Shown piece after piece: positions 1-5,901 of a stretch of DNA of 6,238 bases. Source of the DNA: Bacteroidota bacterium (GTDB lineage Bacteria; Bacteroidota; Bacteroidia; Flavobacteriales; Flavobacteriaceae); the NCBI GenBank assembly GCA_009936675.1, contig JAACDY010000225.1:1-6238 (forward strand), given 5' to 3'. A program made the translations under genes and the position numbers. Each line of letters begins with the position of its first letter. Position 1 is the stretch's first letter. The notes beneath the pieces were generated by a model. The model saw nothing but the letters and a program-made list of their open reading frames with translations. It was not told the DNA's origin and did not search any database.

Positions 1-398
1 GAAATATTTTTGAAAAAGCGAGCAGCAGTAAAGGAGTTACCGGTGAGGTATTACTTCAATTGTGCGAGTCCAGATTAGACAACGTAGTCTATCGATTGGG
101 CATTGCTCCTTCAAGAAACGCTGCCCGTCAGTTGGTTTCTCACCGACACATTACCGTAAACGGTAAGGTGGTTAATATTTCTTCTTACACACTACAACCC
201 GGCGATACGGTTGGAGTGCGAGAAAAATCAAAATCTTTACAGGCCATTTCTGCTTCTTTGGAAGCCAATTCTTCAGTATACGAATGGATGACCTGGAATA
301 CTGAAACCTATGAGGGGAACTTTGTAAGTATCCCCCAGCGCGTTCAAATTCCTGAAAACATCAAGGAACAGTTGATCGTAGAATTGTACTCTAAATAA
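1..398 (+). CDS. rpsD: 30S ribosomal protein S4 (uS4), C-terminal part, 5' end outside window
   Basis: uS4 is a primary 16S rRNA-binding protein that starts assembly of the small-subunit body. The frame is open from the left edge (first whole codon at base 3) to a TAA at 396-398, giving 131 visible residues. The family is about 200 residues long, so roughly the first 70 are missing; a TTG at base 60 is an internal Leu codon, not a start. The visible part holds the end of the N-terminal domain (GEVLLQLCESRLDN) and the S4 RNA-binding domain (SRLDNVVYRLG, then RQLVSHRHITVNGK). It finishes with the typical uS4 tail IPENIKEQLIVELYSK. It lies 24 nt before rpoA, the usual order of the alpha operon. 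In E. coli S4 represses this operon translationally; whether it does so here cannot be judged because the operon leader is outside the window. Confidence 0.97.
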   Translation, partial: NIFEKASSSKGVTGEVLLQLCESRLDNVVYRLGIAPSRNAARQLVSHRHITVNGKVVNISSYTLQPGDTVGVREKSKSLQAISASLEANSSVYEWMTWNTETYEGNFVSIPQRVQIPENIKEQLIVELYSK

Positions 399-422
399 TT
401 AAATCACAGGAAGAAAGAAACT

Positions 423-1415
423 ATGGCAATATTAAATTTCCAAAAACCCGATAAGGTAATCATGATCGACTCTTCTGAGTTCGAGGGCAAATTTGAATTT
501 CGACCACTCGAACCCGGATACGGTCTAACTGTTGGGAATGCTTGGAGGAGGGTACTGTTATCTTCTTTGGAAGGTTTTGCGATCACCTCAGTAAAGATTG
601 AAAATATAGAACATGAATTCTCTACCATCCCTGGAATAGTAGAAGATTTTACAGAAATAATCCTCAACCTAAAGCAAGTTAGGTTCAAAAGACAAATGGA
701 GGATGTCGAAGATGAAAAAATTACCATCATGGTAGGGGGTCAAGATCAGTTAAAAGCGGCTGACTTTCAGAAATTCATTTCTGGCTTTCAAGTACTCAAT
801 CCCGATTTGGTTATTTGCAACCTTGATAAAGGGGTCCAACTGAACATTGAGGTAACCATCGAAAAAGGAAGAGGTTATGTTCCCGCTGAGGTCAATAAAA
901 AAGCCAACGCTGCCTTTGGTGTAATTGCCATTGATTCCATCTTTACACCGGTTAAAAATGTAAAATACAGCATTGAGAACTATCGTGTAGAGCAAAAAAC
1001 AGATTATGAAAAATTGGTTTTTGAAATCATTACTGATGGTTCCATTCATCCTAAAGATGCTTTGACAGAGGCTGCCAAAACTCTGATCCATCACTTCTTA
1101 TTGTTCTCTGATGAGCGCATCACATTAGAAGCCGATGAGATTGCTCAGGCAGAAACCTATGACGAAGAATCTTTGCACATGAGACAATTGCTCAAGACCA
1201 AATTGATCGATATGGATCTTTCAGTGCGGGCTTTGAATTGTTTGAAAGCAGCAGAGGTTGATACTTTGGGAGATTTGGTTTCCTTCAACAAGAACGATTT
1301 AATGAAATTCAGAAACTTTGGAAAAAAATCTTTGACAGAGTTGGAAGAGTTGGTGGTCTTGAAAGGACTGTCTTTCGGAATGGATTTGGCCAAATATAAG
1401 TTAGATAAAGACTAG
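423..1415 (+). CDS. rpoA: DNA-directed RNA polymerase subunit alpha
   Basis: The alpha subunit dimerises to scaffold assembly of beta and beta' in RNA polymerase, and its C-terminal domain contacts promoter UP elements and activators. The 330-residue product has the usual family length and both domains. In the N-terminal domain, GYGLTVGNAWRR (residues 32-43) is the assembly helix, with R42-R43 matching E. coli R44-R45, and GRGYVPAE follows later. In the C-terminal domain, VRALNCLK carries R269 and N272, the counterparts of DNA-contacting R265 and N268 of E. coli, and FGKKSLTE carries K301-K302. The ATG at 423 gives the canonical N-terminus MAILNFQKPDKVIMID. An AGGAAG about 10 nt upstream (408-413) is the only Shine-Dalgarno-like sequence near a start in this window. 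One oddity is Trp41, where I expect Leu (GNALRR), followed by two consecutive AGG Arg codons. It is cotranscribed with rpsD and rplQ by spacing. Confidence 0.98.
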   Translation: MAILNFQKPDKVIMIDSSEFEGKFEFRPLEPGYGLTVGNAWRRVLLSSLEGFAITSVKIENIEHEFSTIPGIVEDFTEIILNLKQVRFKRQMEDVEDEKITIMVGGQDQLKAADFQKFISGFQVLNPDLVICNLDKGVQLNIEVTIEKGRGYVPAEVNKKANAAFGVIAIDSIFTPVKNVKYSIENYRVEQKTDYEKLVFEIITDGSIHPKDALTEAAKTLIHHFLLFSDERITLEADEIAQAETYDEESLHMRQLLKTKLIDMDLSVRALNCLKAAEVDTLGDLVSFNKNDLMKFRNFGKKSLTELEELVVLKGLSFGMDLAKYKLDKD

Positions 1416-1433
1416 ATTTTTAGATAGTAAATC

Positions 1434-2021
1434 ATGAAACACGGAAAAAAAGTCAATCATTTGGGCAGAAAAGTAGCCCACAGGAAGTCGATGTTGGCGA
1501 ACATGGCTTCTTCATTGATTGAGCACAAACGAATCAGTACTACCGTAGCAAAAGCTAAGGCATTGAAGCAGTTTGTAGAGCCCCTTATAACAAAATCAAA
1601 AAACGACACGACTCACAATCGACGTTTGGCCTTTAGCGCATTGAGAAACAAATATGCCGTGGCAGAACTCTTCAGAGAAGTGGCTCCAAAGGTAGGGGAT
1701 CGTCCGGGTGGATATACCCGTGTGATCAAAATGGGTAATCGTTTGGGTGACAATGCTTCTATGGCAATGATCGAATTGGTGGATTTTAATGAGGTTTACA
1801 ATAACGAAAAAGCCGCTGCCAAAAAATCAACAAGAAGAAGTCGTTCCAGAAAAAAAGGAGGTAGTGATGAAGCCGCTGCTCCTGCTGAAGTAGCTCAGGA
1901 AGAAAGCGCCGAGAATGCCGCTGAGGAAACTCCGGCTCCGGCTCCCAAAGCCAAAGCGAAGAAAAAAGCAAAGACTGAGGATAAAAAATCATCTGAACCC
2001 CAAAAAGAGGAAGATGAATAA
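1434..2021 (+). CDS. rplQ: 50S ribosomal protein L17 (bL17) with long low-complexity C-terminal tail
   Basis: bL17 is a large-subunit protein near the peptide exit tunnel. Residues 1 to about 121 form the conserved core: MKHGKKVNHLGRKVAHRKSM at the start, then LIEHKRISTTVAKAKALK, GDRPGGYTRVIKMGNRLGDN and MIELVDFN. The usual bacterial protein is about 115-130 residues, but this one has 195. The extra 70-odd residues are disordered-looking and come in blocks: basic (130-141, K/R/S), acidic and Ala/Pro-rich (145-171), Lys/Ala-rich (172-181), and a mixed charged end finishing EEDE. Extended L17 proteins are common in Bacteroidota, so this is probably genuine and not a frameshift; the frame stays clean to a TAA just before a terminator. 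The start is the ATG 18 nt after rpoA; no Shine-Dalgarno sequence is visible. It is the last gene of the ribosomal-protein operon. Confidence 0.97.
   Translation: MKHGKKVNHLGRKVAHRKSMLANMASSLIEHKRISTTVAKAKALKQFVEPLITKSKNDTTHNRRLAFSALRNKYAVAELFREVAPKVGDRPGGYTRVIKMGNRLGDNASMAMIELVDFNEVYNNEKAAAKKSTRRSRSRKKGGSDEAAAPAEVAQEESAENAAEETPAPAPKAKAKKKAKTEDKKSSEPQKEEDE
1931..1946 (+). repeat. Short hexamer repeat in the rplQ tail
   Basis: TCCGGC occurs twice in tandem, followed by a partial third copy (TCCC). It encodes Pro-Ala-Pro-Ala-Pro in the low-complexity tail of L17. Six-base units keep the frame, so gain or loss of a copy would only change tail length. It is too short to be sure it is more than codon choice for Pro/Ala. 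Confidence 0.4.
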
Positions 2022-2054
2022 TAGTTTTTGTTGTTGATAATTTTAACTTTTATT

Positions 2055-2087
2055 AAAGGATAAGCTATTTAGTTTATCCTTTTTTTT
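2055..2087 (+). terminator. Rho-independent terminator after rplQ
   Basis: AAAGGATAAGCT (2055-2066) pairs with AGTTTATCCTTT (2071-2082) over 12 bp, with one G-T wobble, and the loop is ATTT. Eight T residues (2080-2087) run from the end of the 3' arm onward. It lies 34 nt after the rplQ stop and marks the end of the alpha operon. Because the 5' side is A-rich, it may work weakly on the other strand too, but no gene needs it there. The carA start codon lies only 20 nt beyond the T-tract. Confidence 0.88.
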
Positions 2088-2098
2088 ATGTTATTTTG
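2068..2098 (+). promoter_or_regulatory. Possible Bacteroidota-type promoter of carA, overlapping the terminator
   Basis: The main Bacteroidota sigma factor uses TTTG near -33 and TAnnTTTG near -7. TTATTTTG at 2091-2098 matches the -7 element except for one base in the TA pair, and TTTA at 2068-2071 lies 19 nt upstream as a weak -33 match. Initiation here would begin only a few bases before the carA ATG at 2108, giving a nearly leaderless mRNA. The match is imperfect in an A/T-rich region, so this is tentative; carA may instead depend on read-through from rplQ. Confidence 0.3.
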
Positions 2099-2107
2099 TG
2101 TTTGATT

Positions 2108-3223
2108 ATGTCTTATAAAACTAGAAAAAAAGCACTCTTATTATTGGCCGATGGTACTAAATTTTTCGGAAAAGCTGTAGCCTCCGATGGTACTCGTTTT
2201 GGAGAAATTTGTTTCAATACCGGAATGACTGGCTATCAAGAAATTTTCACCGATCCTTCTTATTTTGGTCAACTGATGGTGACCACCAATGCACACATAG
2301 GAAACTATGGTGTGCACATGGATGATTCACAATCTGACGGAATCAAAATCGCAGGATTGATTTGTAAAAACTTTAGTTATGAATACTCCCGTCCATTGGC
2401 CGACCGCTCCTTGGAGGCTTATTTGGACGAGAATGACCTTTTTGCCATCTCAGATGTAGATACCCGCGCTTTGGTCAATTACATACGGGAAAATGGAGCG
2501 ATGAACGCTGTCATAACCACCGACTTGGATCGGGAGGATGAATTGCAAAAAGAACTGGCGGAATTACCCAGTATGGAAGGTCTAGAATTGGCATCCAAAG
2601 TTTCTACCAACGAACCTTACTTTTTCGGAGATGCCGATGCAGAGTTTAAGGTTGCTGCCCTAGACTTGGGTGTCAAAACCAACATACTAAAGCATCTGTC
2701 CGACAGGGGGATTTACATCAAAGTTTTTCCCTACAACACTACTTTTGAGCAAATGCAAGAATGGGAACCCGATGGTTTCTTTATTTCCAATGGTCCCGGT
2801 GATCCTGATCCACTTCACAGCGCACAAAAGGTAGCTCAGAAGATTATCCAGCACAATCTTCCGTTGTTTGGGATTTGCTTGGGACACCAAATTATTGCAC
2901 TGGCCAATGGTATTCCCACTTACAAAATGTTTAACGGGCACAGAGGAATCAATCATCCGGTGATTAACTTGGTGACTGGTAAAGGTGAAATCACCTCCCA
3001 AAACCATGGTTTTGCGGTTGATAAATCGGTTGCGGAAGCCCACCAAGAGATGGAAATCAGTCATCTGCACTTGAATGATCAAACCGTTGCAGGTTTGCGA
3101 ATGAAAAATAAAAATTGTTTTTCTGTGCAATATCACCCAGAGGCCGGGCCCGGTCCCAACGATGCGACCTATTTGTTCGACGAGTTTTATCAAAATATCA
3201 AAAAACATACAACCCACAAATAA
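2108..3223 (+). CDS. carA: Carbamoyl-phosphate synthase small (glutaminase) subunit
   Basis: CarA hydrolyses glutamine and channels ammonia to CarB, which makes carbamoyl phosphate for pyrimidine and arginine synthesis in the cytoplasm. The 371-residue product has the family layout. The N-terminal CarA domain includes FNTGMTGYQEIFTDPSYFG and ISDVDTRALVNYIRENGA, and the class I glutamine amidotransferase domain starts near residue 180. Within the latter, NGPGDPDP (228 on) is the oxyanion-side motif, GICLGHQ holds the nucleophile Cys257, and QYHPEAGPGP holds His343 and Glu345, completing the triad. I chose the ATG at 2108 because MSYKTRKKALLLLADGT matches the usual N-terminus; a TTG at 2096 in the same frame lies in the promoter-like sequence and adds residues not expected in the family. 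No Shine-Dalgarno sequence is seen. carB is not in this window. eno follows after 23 nt, so the two are probably cotranscribed. Confidence 0.96.
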   Translation: MSYKTRKKALLLLADGTKFFGKAVASDGTRFGEICFNTGMTGYQEIFTDPSYFGQLMVTTNAHIGNYGVHMDDSQSDGIKIAGLICKNFSYEYSRPLADRSLEAYLDENDLFAISDVDTRALVNYIRENGAMNAVITTDLDREDELQKELAELPSMEGLELASKVSTNEPYFFGDADAEFKVAALDLGVKTNILKHLSDRGIYIKVFPYNTTFEQMQEWEPDGFFISNGPGDPDPLHSAQKVAQKIIQHNLPLFGICLGHQIIALANGIPTYKMFNGHRGINHPVINLVTGKGEITSQNHGFAVDKSVAEAHQEMEISHLHLNDQTVAGLRMKNKNCFSVQYHPEAGPGPNDATYLFDEFYQNIKKHTTHK

Positions 3224-3246
3224 CAACCAATTTAATTTAAACACGA

Positions 3247-4536
3247 ATGAGCGTAATTATTGAAGTCCATGCAAGACAGATTTTTGATTCTAGAGGGAAT
3301 CCAACTGTCGAGGTGGACGTAATAACAGAAAATGGTATCATGGGACGTGCGGCAGTTCCTTCAGGAGCTTCTAGAGGAGAACACGAGGCTGTTGAGTTGA
3401 GAGATGGCGGAAAGGCCTATATGGGAAAAGGAGTTTCTCAGGCCGTTAAAAATGTCAATGAGATTTTGGCAGAGGAATTGATTGGTGTATCTGTTTTTGA
3501 ACAGAATAAGATCGACCAGACGATGATCGATTTGGATGGTACGCCCAATAAGTCCAAATTGGGAGCCAATGCCATTTTGGGCATTTCTCTGGCCGCTGCC
3601 AAGGCAGCCGCTAATGAATTGGGTTTACCCTTATACCGTTATGTAGGTGGGGTTAGTGCTCACACTTTACCTGTTCCCATGATGAATATTATCAATGGCG
3701 GCTCGCATTCCGATGCGCCCATTGCCTTTCAGGAGTTTATGGTGATGCCCATTGGAGCGCAAAGTTTTACGCACGCCATACAAATGGGATCGGAAATTTT
3801 TCACCACCTCAAAAAAGTATTACACAGCCGAGGATTGAGTACGGCAGTAGGAGATGAAGGGGGTTTTGCACCTACCCTCGAGGGAACAGAAGACGCCTTG
3901 GAAACCATATTGAAAGCCATTGATAATGCAGGCTATAAAGCAGGTAGTGAGGTAAAAATCGCTTTGGATTGTGCCGCAGCCGAATTTTACGAAGATGGTG
4001 TTTACGACTACACCAAATTTGAAGGAGATAAAGGAGTTAAAAGAACTTCTGAAGAGCAAGCTCAATATTTGGCTGATCTTTCTGAAAAATACCCCATCAT
4101 ATCAATTGAAGATGGAATGGATGAAAACGATTGGGCAGGATGGAAAGCCTTGACTGAAAAAGCAGGAGATAAGGTCCAATTGGTTGGAGACGACTTGTTT
4201 GTGACCAATGTTACTCGTTTGTCTAGAGGTATTGAAGAAGGCATTGCCAATTCTATACTCATCAAAGTAAATCAAATCGGTACATTGTCCGAAACCATTG
4301 CTGCTGTTGAAATGGCACATAGAGCGGGCTACACCTCCGTAATGTCTCACCGTTCTGGTGAAACCGAAGATAATACCATCGCCGATTTGGCTGTGGCTTT
4401 GAATACGGGTCAGATCAAAACCGGTTCTGCTTCGAGAAGTGACCGTATGGCCAAATACAACCAGCTTTTGAGAATAGAAGAGGAGCTAGAACATGCAGCC
4501 ATTTATCCTCAGGAAAAAGCTTTTAACATACAATAA
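3247..4536 (+). CDS. eno: Enolase (phosphopyruvate hydratase)
   Basis: Enolase interconverts 2-phosphoglycerate and phosphoenolpyruvate in glycolysis and gluconeogenesis, using Mg2+. At 429 residues it has normal bacterial length and appears complete. The N-terminal domain has ARQIFDSRGNPTVEVDV and the mobile loop PSGASRGEHEAVELRDG. In the barrel, GDEGG carries the catalytic Glu204. The metal ligands are Asp241 (ALDCAAAEF), Glu288 (SIEDGMDENDW) and Asp315 (VGDDLFVTN). Lys340 lies in the family signature ILIKVNQIGTLSET, His368 in SHRSGETED and Lys391 in IKTGSASRSDR. The ATG at 3247 gives the canonical start MSVIIEVHARQI. The 23-nt gap after carA is A/T-rich, with no promoter or ribosome-binding sequence that I can support, so transcription from carA is likely. 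A terminator follows directly after the stop. Confidence 0.98.
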   Translation: MSVIIEVHARQIFDSRGNPTVEVDVITENGIMGRAAVPSGASRGEHEAVELRDGGKAYMGKGVSQAVKNVNEILAEELIGVSVFEQNKIDQTMIDLDGTPNKSKLGANAILGISLAAAKAAANELGLPLYRYVGGVSAHTLPVPMMNIINGGSHSDAPIAFQEFMVMPIGAQSFTHAIQMGSEIFHHLKKVLHSRGLSTAVGDEGGFAPTLEGTEDALETILKAIDNAGYKAGSEVKIALDCAAAEFYEDGVYDYTKFEGDKGVKRTSEEQAQYLADLSEKYPIISIEDGMDENDWAGWKALTEKAGDKVQLVGDDLFVTNVTRLSRGIEEGIANSILIKVNQIGTLSETIAAVEMAHRAGYTSVMSHRSGETEDNTIADLAVALNTGQIKTGSASRSDRMAKYNQLLRIEEELEHAAIYPQEKAFNIQ

Positions 4537-4546
4537 GTATCAATAT

Positions 4547-4588
4547 GGGATCGCATGGGTAAGCCCCCTGTGATCCCTGTTGTTTTTT
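4547..4588 (+). terminator. Rho-independent terminator after eno
   Basis: GGGATCGCA (4547-4555) pairs with TGTGATCCC (4569-4577) with one G-T wobble. After one T-C mismatch the stem continues as GGG (4557-4559) with three of the C residues at 4564-4568, leaving a short loop. A T-rich stretch, TGTTGTTTTTT (4578-4588), follows. The first T-tract bases are interrupted by G, which makes it less ideal than the rplQ terminator, but the long GC-rich stem 10 nt after the eno stop supports it. Confidence 0.78.
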
Positions 4589-4610
4589 GACGCTTATTTG
4601 CTTAATTTTA
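4580..4610 (+). promoter_or_regulatory. Possible Bacteroidota-type promoter of gltA
   Basis: TTG at 4580-4582 and TAATTTTA at 4603-4610 are separated by 20 nt, close to the spacing of the Bacteroidota consensus (TTTG at -33, TAnnTTTG at -7). The only mismatch in the -7 element is the last base (A for G). Initiation would fall near 4616 and leave a leader of about 14 nt before the gltA ATG. The -33 element lies inside the T-tract of the eno terminator. A/T-rich sequence makes chance matches likely. Confidence 0.4.
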
Positions 4611-4629
4611 CATCACTTTTAAAATACTT

Positions 4630-5895
4630 ATGGCAGACGAAATTGATCTTATTTACAAAGGAGTAAACTATAAATTCCCACTTGTTCAGGGCACTGAAAA
4701 TGAAAGTGCTATTGACATAAAAACGCTTAGGGCACAGACAGGTTTGATTACCCTCGACCCTGGCTTTAAGAATACGGGCTCCTGTCAAAGTGAGATCACT
4801 TTTCTCGATGGAGAAGAGGGCATATTGCGCTATCGCGGATATTCCATTGAGGATTTGGCCAATAATGCTTCCTTTATTGAAGTAGCCTATTTGTTGATCT
4901 TTGGAGATTTACCCACTACTGAGCAATTGGTTCAATTTGAAAATGAGATCAGAGACTATGCCCTAGTGGACGAAGATTTTAAAATCATCCTTAAAAGTTT
5001 TCCTAAATCGGCTCACCCTATGGGGATACTGTCCTCATTGACTTCGGCTTTAATTGCCTTTAACCCTTCTTCGGTGGACATCAACTCCGAAAAGGAATTT
5101 CACGAGGCCATCATCATGTTGTTGGCCAAGTTTCCCGTTTTGGCTTCTTGGACACACCGAAAGATGAAGGGTTTACCCTCGAATTATCCCAATTATGATC
5201 TCTCCTATACTGAGAATCTGGCGCATATGATGTTTAGGATGCCCAATAAGGAGTTTAAAGCCAGCAAGACATTGGTCAGTGCTTTGAATAAATTATTGAT
5301 CTTACATGCTGATCATGAGCAAAACTGTTCCACCTCTACGGTGCGAATGGTAGGCTCATCTCATGCCGGTCTTTTTCCCTCCATAGCATCGGGTATTTCG
5401 GCCTTGTGGGGGCCACTCCACGGTGGAGCAAATCAAGCAGTGATCGAAATGCTGGAGGAAATCAAAAAAGACGGTGGAGATACCAAAAAATTTATGGCCA
5501 AAGCCAAAGACAAAAACGATCCCTTCCGCTTGATGGGCTTCGGACATCGTGTGTATAAAAACTTTGATCCCCGGGCCAAAATTATCAAAAAAGCTGCCGA
5601 TGAGGTGCTGTCTGAGTTGGGCATCAACGATCCTGTTTTGGACATTGCCAAAAGATTGGAACAAGAGGCCTTGGAAGATTCGTATTTTGTAGATCGAAAG
5701 TTATATCCCAATGTAGATTTTTATTCCGGTATTATTTACCGTGCCTTGGGAATTCCCACCGAAATGTTTACAGTGATGTTTGCTATTGGTCGTTTACCGG
5801 GCTGGATCGCACAGTGGAAAGAAATGCGATTCAATAAAGAACCTATTGGACGACCCCGACAGGTTTACACTGGGCATACCCATCGTAAAATGTAA
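4630..5895 (+). CDS. gltA: Citrate synthase, type II
   Basis: Citrate synthase condenses oxaloacetate and acetyl-CoA into citrate, the entry step of the TCA cycle. The 421-residue product matches the longer bacterial type II (GltA) form, with its extra N-terminal beta domain (residues 1 to about 55) before GILRYRGYSIEDLA. The catalytic residues are present: His264 in GPLHGGANQA, His306 in GFGHRVYKNFDPRAK and Asp363 in NVDFYSGI. HADHEQNCSTSTVRMVGS and the C-terminal GWIAQWKEMR and GRPRQVYTG motifs are also typical. These motifs favour citrate synthase over 2-methylcitrate synthase, whose proteins are usually shorter and lack the N-terminal domain. The start is the ATG at 4630; there is no Shine-Dalgarno sequence. 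It lies 93 nt after eno, behind a terminator, so it is probably its own transcription unit. Its stop is six bases from the stop of the convergent gene. Confidence 0.97.
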   Translation: MADEIDLIYKGVNYKFPLVQGTENESAIDIKTLRAQTGLITLDPGFKNTGSCQSEITFLDGEEGILRYRGYSIEDLANNASFIEVAYLLIFGDLPTTEQLVQFENEIRDYALVDEDFKIILKSFPKSAHPMGILSSLTSALIAFNPSSVDINSEKEFHEAIIMLLAKFPVLASWTHRKMKGLPSNYPNYDLSYTENLAHMMFRMPNKEFKASKTLVSALNKLLILHADHEQNCSTSTVRMVGSSHAGLFPSIASGISALWGPLHGGANQAVIEMLEEIKKDGGDTKKFMAKAKDKNDPFRLMGFGHRVYKNFDPRAKIIKKAADEVLSELGINDPVLDIAKRLEQEALEDSYFVDRKLYPNVDFYSGIIYRALGIPTEMFTVMFAIGRLPGWIAQWKEMRFNKEPIGRPRQVYTGHTHRKM

Positions 5896-5901
5896 TTCTC
5901 T

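Noticed and set aside
544..552. GGAGGAGGG inside rpoA as a ribosome-binding site for an internal gene
   Set aside because: No start codon followed by a plausible frame lies at suitable spacing, and the bases are explained by Trp-Arg-Arg codons.
404..1393. Several open frames of 78-114 codons on the - strand opposite rpoA
   Set aside because: They are fragments antisense to a complete rpoA with all expected motifs, and their products have shadow-like composition rich in Ser, Phe and Ile with no domain.
2096..2107. Upstream TTG start for carA, adding MCLI to the protein
   Set aside because: The ATG at 2108 gives the usual CarA N-terminus, and the TTG lies within the promoter-like element.
2022..2107. 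Pyrimidine-responsive attenuator or riboswitch ahead of carA
   Set aside because: The 86-nt gap holds one simple hairpin and no competing anti-terminator or recognisable PyrR-binding or riboswitch fold, so a plain terminator explains it.
2687..3244. Open frame of 185 codons on the - strand inside carA
   Set aside because: It lies wholly antisense to a well-supported gene, its product resembles no family I know, and long antisense frames are common opposite well-conserved coding sequence.
3820..4350. Overlapping small open frames on both strands inside eno
   Set aside because: Eno is intact with every active-site residue in place; these frames have no leader, motif or independent support.
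5356..5711. Two - strand open frames of about 90-100 codons inside gltA
   Set aside because: They are antisense to the conserved catalytic core of citrate synthase; the open frames follow from the codon pattern of gltA.
5870..5885. TGGGCATACCCA near the gltA end as a terminator
   Set aside because: The stem is only four base pairs, lies inside the coding sequence and has no T-tract on either strand.
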